Positions 26,395 to 35,028 are shown, counted from the first letter of the stretch. The stretch: DNA of 64,000 nucleotides from Thermoplasmata archaeon (GCA_021794355.1 JAJYRA010000069.1:1-64000); one strand, 5' to 3'. A program made the numbers and translations. Notes: generated by a model not told the origin, from the sequence alone.

Positions 26395-27252
26395 ATGAGC
26401 GTATATGTGAATGAAAATACAAAGGTTATAGTTCAGGGAATAACGGGACATCAGGGATCATTCCATGCTGGAGAAATGCTCAGCTTTGGTACAAAAGTGG
26501 TGGCTGGCGTCTCCCCGGGGAAGGCAGGAACAAAGTTCATGGATAGGGTTCCAATAGTAGCTTCAGTAAGGGATGCCATGGAATTCAAGCCAGATGCCAC
26601 AATGATAAGTGTACCGGCACCCTTTGTAAAGGATGCAGCTTTCGAAGCTATTGATGCGGGAATAGGATTCATTTACATCCTCACGGAACATGTACCATTC
26701 CACGATTCACTGAGCATAGTTCACAATGCGAAGAGGAAGGGAGCCGTTGTAATAGGACCAAACGGACCGGGAATAACCGCTGTGGGAAAGTGTAAAATAG
26801 GCATAATGCCAAACAAGATATTTAGGAAGGGAAATGTGGGTATTGCATCAAGGAGTGGAACACTTACCTATGAGATTGTTGATGCAGTGACCAAAAGTGG
26901 TTTCGGTGAAAGCACCGTTATAGGACTGGGAGGTGACCCCGTTGTTGGACTGAACTACATAGACATCCTCAAGCAATACGAGCAGGATCCGGATACTGAA
27001 AAAATTGTTCTTGTAGGCGAGATTGGGGGGAGCAATGAAGAACTGGCTGCACAGTATATCAAGAAAAATGTGACAAAGAAGGTTGTTGCCTACATAACTG
27101 GCAGAAGTGCTCCACCGGGAAAGAGGATGGGACATGCGGGTGCGATCATAGAGAAGGGTGTTGGGACAGCCGAATCAAAAATAAAGGCTTTCAACGAGGC
27201 CGGAGTTAAGGTTGCCGAATACCCTACGGATGTACCATCACTACTGGAGTGA
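26395..27252 (+). CDS. sucD: Succinyl-CoA synthetase alpha subunit
   Basis: A 285-residue CoA-binding subunit: VQGITGHQGSFHAGEM, VSPGKAGTKF, ITEHVP-like LTEHVPFHDS, GPNGPGI, and the phospho-histidine loop MGHAGAIIEKG. It pairs with the beta subunit upstream in the citric-acid cycle. Its stop lies 5 bp before the ATG of the ornithine carbamoyltransferase gene. Confidence 0.97.
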   Translation: MSVYVNENTKVIVQGITGHQGSFHAGEMLSFGTKVVAGVSPGKAGTKFMDRVPIVASVRDAMEFKPDATMISVPAPFVKDAAFEAIDAGIGFIYILTEHVPFHDSLSIVHNAKRKGAVVIGPNGPGITAVGKCKIGIMPNKIFRKGNVGIASRSGTLTYEIVDAVTKSGFGESTVIGLGGDPVVGLNYIDILKQYEQDPDTEKIVLVGEIGGSNEELAAQYIKKNVTKKVVAYITGRSAPPGKRMGHAGAIIEKGVGTAESKIKAFNEAGVKVAEYPTDVPSLLE

Positions 27253-27257
27253 AAAAC

Positions 27258-28175
27258 ATGACAAAAAGAGATCTTGTATCCATTCTTGATATAAGGGAAG
27301 ATTTCGACGAGGTTATCAGCCTTGCCTTAAGACTGAAAAGGTCGAGGTATCAAACAGAGCCCTCTGTACAGGGAAGGGCAATGGGCATGATATTTGAGAA
27401 ATCCAGTACAAGAACGAGAGTTTCCCTGGAAACTGCCATGTACCAGCTGGGAGGAAATGCCATTTACCTGAACCCTTCTGACATGCAGATGGGAAGGGGG
27501 GAGACGGTTGAGGATACCTCAAGGGTACTTTCCGGAATGCTTGACATAATAACATACAGGGCCTACAGCCATGAGAATGTGTTAAAGCTTGCAAGGAATT
27601 CATCGGTTCCAGTAATAAATGCGCTGGATGACGTGGAACATCCCCTGCAGATGATTGCGGATTTCATGACCATAGCTGAAAAGAAAAATAGTTTTCATGG
27701 GAAGAAATTTGCCTATGTGGGAGATGGAAACAACATGGTTAATTCACTGGTTTTAACCTGTGCCATGATCGGGATGGACATATGCATAGGAACACCAAAA
27801 AACCATCAACCCAATACGCAGTTCATTGAAAATGCCAAAACCATTGCCAAGGAAACTGGGAGTCATGTGACTTTAACGAACAATCCTGAGGAAGCTGTGG
27901 ATTCCGCCGATATAATTTATACTGATGTCTGGGTTTCCATGGGGGAAGAAAAACAGAGGGAAGAGAAGGAAAAATCTCTGAGGCCTTTTCAGGTAAATAC
28001 TGAACTGGTATCAGGCGCAAAAAAAGACTACATCTTCATGCACTGTCTTCCAGCTCACAGAGGTCTGGAGGTAACGGATGAAGTTGCGGATAGCATAAAC
28101 AGCGTCATATTCCAGGAAGCCGAAAACAGGTTGCACAGCGCCAAAGCAGCAATTGTTTATCTCCTAAATCATTAA
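27258..28175 (+). CDS. argF: Ornithine carbamoyltransferase
   Basis: About 305 residues with carbamoyl-phosphate motif SSTRTR, HPLQ, the ornithine loop DVWVSMG and the active-site MHCLPAHRG. It makes citrulline from ornithine and carbamoyl phosphate in the cytoplasm. I start at ATG 27258, with GGAGTGA 5 bp upstream; the GTG at 27249 overlaps the sucD stop. No other arginine gene is adjacent. Confidence 0.95.
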   Translation: MTKRDLVSILDIREDFDEVISLALRLKRSRYQTEPSVQGRAMGMIFEKSSTRTRVSLETAMYQLGGNAIYLNPSDMQMGRGETVEDTSRVLSGMLDIITYRAYSHENVLKLARNSSVPVINALDDVEHPLQMIADFMTIAEKKNSFHGKKFAYVGDGNNMVNSLVLTCAMIGMDICIGTPKNHQPNTQFIENAKTIAKETGSHVTLTNNPEEAVDSADIIYTDVWVSMGEEKQREEKEKSLRPFQVNTELVSGAKKDYIFMHCLPAHRGLEVTDEVADSINSVIFQEAENRLHSAKAAIVYLLNH

Positions 28176-28218
28176 TAACCAAAGCAAATATTTTATACCT
28201 TTTTTAAGTACCTTATGT

Positions 28219-29013
28219 ATGGTAAATTTACAGGAATCCATGAAAAAATTCGAGGTTGAGGATGGCAACGAACTGGATTATTTTGAAGTGAAATACGGAG
28301 AATCTGCACCAAAGATAATGGTTGTTTCAGAGATTTGGGGACTTACAAAATTCATTAAGTCGTTCAGCAGAAGAGTTGCAATGGAAGGTTACAATGTAAT
28401 CGCCCCGGATCTTTATTCAAGGAAAGAAGATAAGTCCATCTTTACTGAGGAGAATATAATGGATGCCATGAGGCCCATGTGGTCACTCCCCCCAGAAAAA
28501 AGGAGAGATCCTGAAGCAATGAATGAAGTGATCAAGAAACTGAGTCCCACCGGAAAGAAGATATTTGAGTATGTTTCTCAGAAGAGGGAAATAATGGAAA
28601 AAAGGATGATATCCGATTTGGGTCATCTTTATGAAGCGGATATGAACTCTCATAAAAAGAAGGGAATAGTGGGTTTTTGCATGGGAGGAGGATTGGCTTT
28701 CCAGTTATCTACGGAGAAGCATTTCGACGCCTCGGTGATCTTTTATGGGGCAAGCCCAAGGAATATGGAAGATATGGCCAAAATTAAGGGGGGAGTATTC
28801 GGAATTTACGCCGGTGAAGATAGCGGAATCAATGCAACCATCCCTCAGGTAATGGAAAAGGTGGTGAATCATAAGATAAACTTTGAAATGAAGATGTATC
28901 CTGGCACCTATCATGCATTTTTCAATGACACTGGAATGAGTTACAACAGGGAAGCTTCAGAGGATGCTTGGGAGAGGGTGAAATATTTCTACAGGAGGAA
29001 TCTGAATGAGTGA
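28219..29013 (+). CDS. Dienelactone-hydrolase-family alpha/beta hydrolase
   Basis: A 264-residue alpha/beta hydrolase with a cysteine nucleophile in GFCMGGG, an acid in YAGEDSG and the histidine in YPGTYHAFFND, the dienelactone-hydrolase triad. A helical insert (MRPMWSLPPEKRRDPEAMNEV) lies before the nucleophile. Substrate is unknown; such enzymes act on lactones and esters. It overlaps the next small ORF by 8 bp. Confidence 0.85.
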   Translation: MVNLQESMKKFEVEDGNELDYFEVKYGESAPKIMVVSEIWGLTKFIKSFSRRVAMEGYNVIAPDLYSRKEDKSIFTEENIMDAMRPMWSLPPEKRRDPEAMNEVIKKLSPTGKKIFEYVSQKREIMEKRMISDLGHLYEADMNSHKKKGIVGFCMGGGLAFQLSTEKHFDASVIFYGASPRNMEDMAKIKGGVFGIYAGEDSGINATIPQVMEKVVNHKINFEMKMYPGTYHAFFNDTGMSYNREASEDAWERVKYFYRRNLNE

Positions 29014-29134
29014 ACTGAAGAATGACGAGGAGGGAATATTCGACGGATGTTTTTACGTATGGGTTGACGTCACAAAAAAATACATGTCAAAAAAGGACGG
29101 AAAATTCAACGATTATGAGCGAATAAAGGATTAA
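29006..29134 (+). CDS. Small protein (42 aa), unknown, coupled to hydrolase gene
   Basis: A 42-residue acidic and lysine-rich frame (MSELKNDEEGIFDGCFYVWVDVTKKYMSKK, broken here by context into short motifs DGCFYVWVDV and DYERIKD). An AGGAGG ribosome site stands 7 bp before its ATG, and it overlaps the hydrolase stop by 8 bp, so it is probably translated. It ends 7 bp before the convergent methylase gene. No family recognised. Confidence 0.5.
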   Translation: MSELKNDEEGIFDGCFYVWVDVTKKYMSKKDGKFNDYERIKD

Positions 29135-29141
29135 CCATCTA

Positions 29142-29741
29142 TCATTTCCTTTTTGCATATATCAACAGTACATCTATGAACACCCTATCCCTTTCATGAT
29201 GTTTATAGGTCCTTGGTATAATCAGCCTTTTTTTGGTGTATTGAATTATTTCCGATCTGCTTGAAACAAAGTTCAGAACAAATTCCCTGGCCTTCCAGTT
29301 ATGAATTAAATAAATTGCATCCCCTAAATGGAAAATCTTTTCAAGAAAGGGAATGTCTATATCTTCTATCACTGAGCCAAAGGGAACATTGCAGATAACC
29401 GTATCCCAATGACCTTCTATTTTCTCTATATTTCCTATGATGATTTCCTTATTTGAAAATTCAGCCAGGTTATCATCCAGTATTTTCTCCTGATCCGGAT
29501 CAATTTCAATAACGGATACTTTGCTGGCACCGAAGTAAAGGCATGCGTAGGAAAAAATTCCATTTCCCGCCCCTGCATCCAGAATAGTTTTTCCCTCAAT
29601 ATCACCATTCATAAAAGCCATATTCGCCATATCTGAGGCAAGGATGGGATCGGTTGAATACTGCTCCAACTCAATTTTCGGATTTGAAATAGAACCTAAT
29701 TTGGAAAGCTTGATTTCAAGGGTCTTCTTACTCTTTTTCAA
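29142..29741 (-). CDS. METTL5/COG2263-like RNA methyltransferase
   Basis: A 199-residue Rossmann methylase. The opening ELEQYSTDP is typical of the METTL5/COG2263 group, the SAM site is LDAGAGNGIFSYA, and an acidic strand VIEIDPDQ follows. The catalytic motif reads NVPFGS, where the family usually has NPPFG. Human METTL5 makes m6A in 18S rRNA; an archaeal rRNA or tRNA target is inferred. Last gene of an RNA-metabolism operon, overlapping its upstream neighbour by 4 bp. Confidence 0.8.
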   Translation of the reverse strand: MKKSKKTLEIKLSKLGSISNPKIELEQYSTDPILASDMANMAFMNGDIEGKTILDAGAGNGIFSYACLYFGASKVSVIEIDPDQEKILDDNLAEFSNKEIIIGNIEKIEGHWDTVICNVPFGSVIEDIDIPFLEKIFHLGDAIYLIHNWKAREFVLNFVSSRSEIIQYTKKRLIIPRTYKHHERDRVFIDVLLIYAKRK

Positions 29742-30055
29742 TCTTCACTACTCTTTCCGCCTATGGCCATTCTTATTACATCACTGGCCATTTTCTTGGA
29801 TTTTTCCCTTGGTATTCCCCTTGATTTTAAAAGATCCTCTATTTTCTTAATGGCACGCTGTTTTTTCCAGGTACCTTCTTCATGGGCCGCCAGAACTATA
29901 TAGCGAGCTATTTCCCTGTCCACGTCAATACCGAATCTCTCCCTTATCTTTATCTGCCACAGAGGTATAAGAATATCAGGAATGTTACGCAAATTATTAC
30001 TTTCTCTGCGTTGAGCTATAATTCTATTTGGATCCCTCCTGTTCCCCAATGACAT
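29738..30055 (-). CDS. Conserved-looking basic protein of unknown function
   Basis: A 105-residue helical, Arg/Lys-rich protein (RDPNRIIAQRRESNNLRNIP, HEEGTWKKQRAIKKIEDLLKSRG). No cysteines, signal or membrane span. It lies between the Lsm and methylase genes in an operon with Csl4, so a role in RNA binding or processing is plausible. I do not recognise the family. Confidence 0.7.
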   Translation of the reverse strand: MSLGNRRDPNRIIAQRRESNNLRNIPDILIPLWQIKIRERFGIDVDREIARYIVLAAHEEGTWKKQRAIKKIEDLLKSRGIPREKSKKMASDVIRMAIGGKSSED

Positions 30056-30106
30056 AACTCACTATTAATTTTTGATAAATAAATCTATTTTTATCAATTA
30101 AAAATA

Positions 30107-30322
30107 TTAAATTGGTACAATTCTAACTACGTTACTACCTCTTATAATTACCGTGCCTAATTTTCTATTTAATTCCTCGCCAGTTTCCTCCACTGAACCC
30201 ATGACCATATTCATGTACTCATCGTAACCGGTTAACACTCCCTCAAGAGTTCTGTTATCCTTCAGCAGCAACGAAACCTTTTTGTTTAAATTTTCTTCCA
30301 ACACTTTCATCGGCATTATCAT
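30107..30322 (-). CDS. Archaeal Sm-like (Lsm) RNA-binding protein
   Basis: A 71-residue Sm fold: Sm1 motif VSLLLKDNRTLEGVLTGYDEYMNMVM and Sm2 motif GTVIIRGSNVVRI. Archaeal Lsm proteins form heptameric rings that bind U-rich RNA. It follows the coiled-coil peptide gene by 9 bp in the csl4 operon. Confidence 0.93.
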   Translation of the reverse strand: MIMPMKVLEENLNKKVSLLLKDNRTLEGVLTGYDEYMNMVMGSVEETGEELNRKLGTVIIRGSNVVRIVPI

Positions 30323-30331
30323 ATCTATTCC

Positions 30332-30484
30332 TCAGTTATATTCTTCACTGTCAATATCTTCCTTCCTCATTATGAACTGGATCAGTCCCCTAATGACATC
30401 CTTCATGTCATCAACCTCTCTCCTCAAGCTCACTATGTCCTTATTGAGTTTCTCTAAATCTTTTATATTGGCTTCCACTTTCAT
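30332..30484 (-). CDS. Small coiled-coil protein (50 aa) between csl4 and lsm
   Basis: A 50-residue frame starting MKVEANIKDLEKLNKDIV, with heptad-like leucine/isoleucine spacing (VSLRREVDDMKDVIRGLIQFI) and an acidic end DIDSEEYN. It fills the space between Csl4 (4 bp gap) and Lsm (9 bp gap) in the same orientation, which strongly suggests a real gene of the operon. It has no known domain and could be an oligomerising adaptor. Confidence 0.6.
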   Translation of the reverse strand: MKVEANIKDLEKLNKDIVSLRREVDDMKDVIRGLIQFIMRKEDIDSEEYN

Positions 30485-30488
30485 TTTC

Positions 30489-31061
30489 TCATCTCTTTTC
30501 TATCTCTGGCTCTCCGTAATCAGGTGCAGCCTTTCTCAACTCACTTCTGTTGCAGTTCTCGCAAAAGAGTGTGCCATTCTTTATTACAAGAATCTCTCTG
30601 CACCTTGAACATCTGCTTTTGAGGACACCAAGATTGCTTCCACTCAACGTCAATTCAAGATTTTGACCGACCCTGATTACTTTTCCTCTTATTATATCTC
30701 CTATTCTGACAGTTTGGGGATTTCTTTCATCTTTTTTGTAATCGTGAACGCTCCTTATGTATCCTTCTGCCTGAAAATAAACTAACTGTCCTTCCCTTTC
30801 AATGCCTGCTATCTGGATAGTTGTCTGTCTGGAATCGTTTTTCACTATATTCCCATAGACAATATCACCGTTTCTCGGTATTATTACCTTAATTTTACTG
30901 TCTACATTCGCAGTAAGTTCTTTATCATTTTTTACAACTTCACCAGAGCACAGAGATATAATTCTTGAATCTTCTTCAATCGTATTCTTTCCCGGTAAAT
31001 ATTCCTCGGCGTATGCAAGTACATCTCCTGGTATCACATGTTTAGTTTCCTTGGAATCCAT
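30489..31061 (-). CDS. csl4: Exosome complex RNA-binding subunit Csl4
   Basis: A 190-residue cap subunit of the archaeal exosome. The N-terminal beta domain begins VIPGDVLAYAEEYLPGKN, an S1 domain follows (GDIVYGNIVKND to IIRGKVIRV), and a C-terminal zinc ribbon has CSRC and CENC cysteine pairs. It feeds RNA and DnaG to the degradation core. First gene of the operon, with the promoter in the 330-bp gap upstream. Confidence 0.93.
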   Translation of the reverse strand: MDSKETKHVIPGDVLAYAEEYLPGKNTIEEDSRIISLCSGEVVKNDKELTANVDSKIKVIIPRNGDIVYGNIVKNDSRQTTIQIAGIEREGQLVYFQAEGYIRSVHDYKKDERNPQTVRIGDIIRGKVIRVGQNLELTLSGSNLGVLKSRCSRCREILVIKNGTLFCENCNRSELRKAAPDYGEPEIEKR

Positions 31062-31391
31062 CTATTTTCTTACCAAATTTGCTAAATCAATACATCTTAT
31101 TAATGTTTTCAATTTTTTATTGAAAAGTTAGGGTTATGGAAAGCTATCACCCTCAGTTCCCTTGGGAAGTAAATACTTAATCAAGTTAAGTGAGAGCAAA
31201 TATTTCAGGGAATAAAAAAATGGTTTGAAAGGTGAAATGTGAATAAGACAGATAGGATATTTATGCACATTAAAAAGTAAAGCAAGAGCTGAATACGAAA
31301 TTAGGAAGAAATGTTTGTGCTCTTACGCAATGGACATCTTTCAACGCAAACAAGATCAAAAACATATTGTTTAATGAATGGATTACTGCAC

Positions 31392-31465
31392 GGGCTTGTG
31401 GGGTAGCTAGGATATCCTGATGGCCTTCGAAGCCGAAGACCCGGGTTCAAATCCCGGCAAGCCCG
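31392..31465 (+). tRNA. tRNA-Arg(TCG)
   Basis: A 74-nt cloverleaf. The acceptor arms are GGGCTTG and CAAGCCC with discriminator G. The T arm is CCGGGTTCAAATCCCGG. The anticodon loop CTTCGAA gives TCG. The anticodon stem has four good pairs and one A-A mismatch at the top. No encoded CCA and no intron seen. The acceptor helix could be extended by flanking CAC/GTG. Confidence 0.9.
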
Positions 31466-31770
31466 TGCCCTTTATGATGTGAATTATACCACAAACTGCC
31501 TGGGTTCTTAGTTTATATGGTTAAAGGAAAAGCATCTTTCCTTGAATATACTGAGGTTGAAAGAAAGATAATTCAAAAATTTGTTGCGTTTCATATTTCA
31601 AATGAGATTCTCCTTTGAAAGATAAGCGATGAAAAAGGACATTCCTACTCTCAAAATATTGTTCAATCACCGAGTACACTCCGACTTGTGAAATTAAAAT
31701 TCATGGGGATTCCCTTAGCAACCCTTGAAGTGGGACACTCCCTGCGAAGTTTGAGAGCGGAGGTCGGAGA
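31466..31770. other. Gap after tRNA-Arg with short coding remnants
   Basis: About 300 bp without a full gene. A 33-codon frame at 31517-31618 (MVKGKASFLEYTEVERKIIQ) ends abruptly. A frame ending at 31774 (IPLATLEVGHSLRSLRAEVGD) looks like the tail of a lost protein, perhaps of a TnpB-type transposase, though this is weak. Remnants right behind a tRNA may mark old integration events, but I find no repeated tRNA end. Confidence 0.3.
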
Positions 31771-32220
31771 TTAATTAACGGGATGAAAGGTGAAATTACT
31801 CAAGATATGTATGTTATCTCCCCCTGCTGAGGTCTGAAAAATTAGTGTGTAATTGCCCGGTCTCATGCTTAAATTAACCACCCCTATCTCTGAGAGGTTA
31901 GAATTTGCAGTGAGACGTGGATAATCTTGCTTGTTGTTTCCGAACCATAAGGAGAAATTAGTAGGTTCAGTGGAATTCCACCTTCCTGTCAGAACACCGC
32001 TATTATTAGCTATAAATGTTGGTCCATAACCAATAACGAATCCATTAGCAGCGCTGATATTGTAAACCGTATTATTTTTGATGATCACATAAGGATTACT
32101 TTTAGGAACATTCTGCTTTGCCTGATTTATAAGAATCGCGTGGGGAGCAAACACTCCAACAAATAATATAACAATGAGTATCACCACAACCAGTTTACCC
32201 GGATTATCTCTAAGTCTCAT
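31771..32220 (-). CDS. Exported membrane-anchored protein, unknown
   Basis: A 149-residue protein with a basic start (MRLRDNPGK) and a hydrophobic anchor (VVVILIVILFVGVFA), then an external beta-rich domain with several N-glycosylation sequons (NNT, NIS, NNS, NST, NLS). The end (MRPGNYTLIFQTSAGGDNI) resembles a small Ig-like or jelly-roll fold by pattern only. It follows the larger secreted gene by 11 bp and is surely co-transcribed with it. Confidence 0.65.
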   Translation of the reverse strand: MRLRDNPGKLVVVILIVILFVGVFAPHAILINQAKQNVPKSNPYVIIKNNTVYNISAANGFVIGYGPTFIANNSGVLTGRWNSTEPTNFSLWFGNNKQDYPRLTANSNLSEIGVVNLSMRPGNYTLIFQTSAGGDNIHILSNFTFHPVN

Positions 32221-32231
32221 AGCACATCCTC

Positions 32232-33566
32232 CTAATCATAATAAACCCCATTTGGGTACAACAGTATGGATTGAGTAGTGAATGAAACGCCTAATGACGG
32301 TGGGTGACGTTCAAAAGAAACCTGTGAGAAAGACCCAAGATAGTAATGTTGAACAATTTCCATGGGGGGATGACCACCTGGCAGAGTAGGGTTAAGTACG
32401 CTTACACCAGACGGAATCACTGTGTAAGACGTTTGTGTTGTTGCGCTTATGGTTTCATTTGTCTTTTCTATTCCAGCAGCTGGATTTGATTCGTCAGTCC
32501 AAGATATACCGAGACCGCCAGGCACAGAGTATTGAATTCCAATAGAAACTCCATTTGTACCAGCAGAAAGTGAATATGATATAGTCGAAAAGCTACCGCT
32601 GTTTAAAGGACCCCAACTGAGGAGTTGCTGGCCAGCCCATGAGCTGGTTTCCCAGTTGATCTCCGTGCTATAATAATCTGGGTTATAATTTGCATAATAT
32701 GGTCCAAATGGAATCCCCCAATTAAACCCGCCGTAAGAGTACCCACATGCGTTCTCTTTGTTGTATGCCAGGAAGAGATAGTATGTGCCTTGAGATGTGT
32801 TTTGCGAAGTCGAGTAATATGATGTATACTCCTCCATCCTTAATGCATTTCCGGTACCACCGTTCGGAGACGATGGACCAGATACGTATTGCGTGAACCA
32901 ACCTATAGTGCCTATGAAGTTCATGCCATTCACCGTTTTTGACAATGGGCTCATCGTTCCTGAAACTGAAGCTAATGCAGTCATACTTGAATCAAATGAG
33001 TTTGCGAACATTTCCAGTGCCCAAACTACTCCATTGTAATAGCAAGAGGTGCCATTGATGATAAAGATACTATCTGGGTTAAACCCCATAACAACAACGG
33101 GAGCCGTGAGAAGGACAGTGTCTAATTGGGTAACGTTTTTGTTTCCATTGACAGGATGGGCTAATTGCACAGACATTATTTGCTGTTGACTTCGAAGTGA
33201 ATTTTGCCAGGTGTTTATAATATTTGCCCTGTAATGTTGTTCTCCATAAATTATCAAACTGAAAGGCGTGTTGTTACTTATTTTTTCAGAAAAAAAGTTG
33301 CATAACGAGTTTTTACTCAACAAATATTGGTTGCTGCTGTCCAAGAGCATAGCATTGACCCTGTGATATACATTGATGAAATTTTTGATCATGCTTTCTT
33401 GAGTTATATTGTAAACAGACGTTGTCGGCTTATGGGAAATATGCGAAGATGGTGAGACAGCTTCTAACTCAGGAAGATTTAGTTGTGTTCCAATGAAGAG
33501 CGTTAATATTATTCCAATTGCAATATAGGTTACTCTCAATCTCCATTTTTCTTGCATGCACTTCAT
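32232..33566 (-). CDS. Large secreted protein of unknown function
   Basis: A 444-residue protein with a signal-anchor (residues 10-27) followed by a Ser/Asn/Tyr/Gly-rich beta-type body. It has many sequons and two cysteines close together (NGTSCYYNG, NACGYSYGG), and no catalytic motif that I recognise. It lacks the thermopsin DTG-like motif. An AT-rich box (ATTAAAATAAAA) about 26 bp upstream suits a leaderless start. Paired with the small anchored protein downstream, and probably a cell-surface or exported system. Confidence 0.7.
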   Translation of the reverse strand: MKCMQEKWRLRVTYIAIGIILTLFIGTQLNLPELEAVSPSSHISHKPTTSVYNITQESMIKNFINVYHRVNAMLLDSSNQYLLSKNSLCNFFSEKISNNTPFSLIIYGEQHYRANIINTWQNSLRSQQQIMSVQLAHPVNGNKNVTQLDTVLLTAPVVVMGFNPDSIFIINGTSCYYNGVVWALEMFANSFDSSMTALASVSGTMSPLSKTVNGMNFIGTIGWFTQYVSGPSSPNGGTGNALRMEEYTSYYSTSQNTSQGTYYLFLAYNKENACGYSYGGFNWGIPFGPYYANYNPDYYSTEINWETSSWAGQQLLSWGPLNSGSFSTISYSLSAGTNGVSIGIQYSVPGGLGISWTDESNPAAGIEKTNETISATTQTSYTVIPSGVSVLNPTLPGGHPPMEIVQHYYLGSFSQVSFERHPPSLGVSFTTQSILLYPNGVYYD

Positions 33567-34028
33567 AATTAAGCACTCTACAATTTTATTTTAATATTTT
33601 TAATATATGATATATATCCCTACACTATTTTCATAAGATCCTATATTATGTGTATCTCTCTATAGAAAACCGACCTCACATATTGGCGTGATTTTATAAA
33701 AACGACACAGAATGAACTGCCATACAAGGGACCAAATATGAAATGTTTTTCGCAATCTTAGACAATATCAGGAATTGATTAGATTAACGATCTCCTATTC
33801 GGAATGACGAATAATAAAAGGAAGTCAAACACATAAGAAGAATGAAATAAAAATTAGTGCCCGTTTTTCTAATAACAATATATGTACCAATTTTTGATGC
33901 ATAAAGAAGCGAAAAAATAAGCTTCATACCCATTAGAAGTAATTGTTAAAGGGTTGGCGGGAATTTCAGGAGTGAAGACTCTATTCTTCTGAAATAGTCC
34001 TTAAACTAATATTCTATCCTTAAAATAA
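33567..34028. other. Gene-free AT-rich region
   Basis: About 460 bp with no supported gene on either strand. It holds the promoter of the secreted-protein operon on its left. A weak inverted repeat (ATTTCAG...CTGAAAT near 33962-33996) lies in front of the methyltransferase gene on its right. Confidence 0.5.
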
Positions 34029-34052
34029 ATGTAAATCCTTAACTATTTACAT
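34029..34052 (+). promoter_or_regulatory. Perfect palindrome ATGTAAAT-N8-ATTTACAT before methyltransferase gene
   Basis: Two perfect 8-bp arms (34029-34036 and 34045-34052) lie 23-46 bp before the start codon, over the expected BRE/TATA position. A dimeric repressor bound here would block transcription. The regulator is unknown. Confidence 0.5.
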
Positions 34053-34074
34053 CTTAAGAATATATTGTATTATT

Positions 34075-34680
34075 ATGCAAGATGAACTATATTCTGATGG
34101 GGAAGAAAAATTTGGTTTTTTAGCCTCGAAACTATACGGTCTTAATAGACTAATTCCAACCTTCAAACATTATTACAAATTCGTATTAGAAGACCTAGAA
34201 AGTTTTGGAAAATTAAATTTGATGGACATAGGATGCGGAAACGGATATATCCTCTTAGCCTTAGGGTCACGAAATCTTAAGGTTAGTGCAATAGGTATAG
34301 ATCCATCTCCACAGATGATAAAGATCGCGACAAAAAAAAGTATTTCAAAGGGGTTTGAAAATAGGATACATTTTCTCAATGGCAGTAGCAGATCCATACA
34401 ATCAAACGAAAAGTTCGACGTAATCTATACCAGCATGTCCTTCCATCACTGGAAAGAACGGGAGAATTCGATTTCTAACATAATGGCCCATCTTACGAGT
34501 GAAGGCTCGTTTAATATTTATGAAATCAAGCCTCATAAGGTTATATACTGGCAAATAGCAAATTCCCATACTATGAGAGCCAGTGATTTCGAGGATATTG
34601 GAGAAAAAATGAACCTCGCTTACGACATTAAGGAAAATCGGGATTTTATCAGATGTTCCTTAAAACAGAAGGAAACATGA
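34075..34680 (+). CDS. Class I SAM-dependent methyltransferase
   Basis: A 201-residue UbiE-like methylase: motif I MDIGCGNGYILLA, motif II IGIDPSPQMI, motif III FDVIYTSMSFHHW. The substrate cannot be told. It stands alone with a palindromic promoter and converges on the rhodanese gene 6 bp away. Confidence 0.85.
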   Translation: MQDELYSDGEEKFGFLASKLYGLNRLIPTFKHYYKFVLEDLESFGKLNLMDIGCGNGYILLALGSRNLKVSAIGIDPSPQMIKIATKKSISKGFENRIHFLNGSSRSIQSNEKFDVIYTSMSFHHWKERENSISNIMAHLTSEGSFNIYEIKPHKVIYWQIANSHTMRASDFEDIGEKMNLAYDIKENRDFIRCSLKQKET

Positions 34681-34686
34681 TTGGGA

Positions 34687-35028
34687 TTACTTAACTGTTT
34701 TCTTGCCGTGTTTTTTCCAGGAATTCATCCCTCCCTTAAGGTGAGACACATTTTTGAATCCGACTCTTATCAGTTTTGCCCCAGAATTTCTGCTTCTGTG
34801 CCCTGTGGCACAAATCAGGACATACTCTTTATTTTTATCAAGATCATTCATTTTCGATTTAATTTGTCCCATGGGTATGTGTATTGATCCATCTATGTGA
34901 CCATTGTTGTATTCTGAATTAGATCTTACATCAATCAGTGTGACATTTTCCAGACTTCTTTTTTGAACCCCGTCAGGTTCAAGTTCTTTTAAGCCATTTG
35001 GGGTCTTGAAGTAATCTAAAAGAGACAT
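34687..35028 (-). CDS. Single-domain rhodanese (sulfurtransferase)
   Basis: A 113-residue rhodanese domain: TLIDVRSNSEYNNGHIDGSIHIPM and the active-site loop ICATGHRSR with the persulfide cysteine, then FKNVSHLKGGMNSWKK. It moves sulfane sulfur between partners or to cyanide. No signal peptide. It stands alone between unrelated genes. Confidence 0.92.
   Translation of the reverse strand: MSLLDYFKTPNGLKELEPDGVQKRSLENVTLIDVRSNSEYNNGHIDGSIHIPMGQIKSKMNDLDKNKEYVLICATGHRSRNSGAKLIRVGFKNVSHLKGGMNSWKKHGKKTVK

Noticed and set aside
31392-31465. tRNA-Arg as an attachment site of an integrated element
   Set aside because: I searched by eye for a repeated 3' end of the tRNA within the window and found none, and there is no intact integrase.
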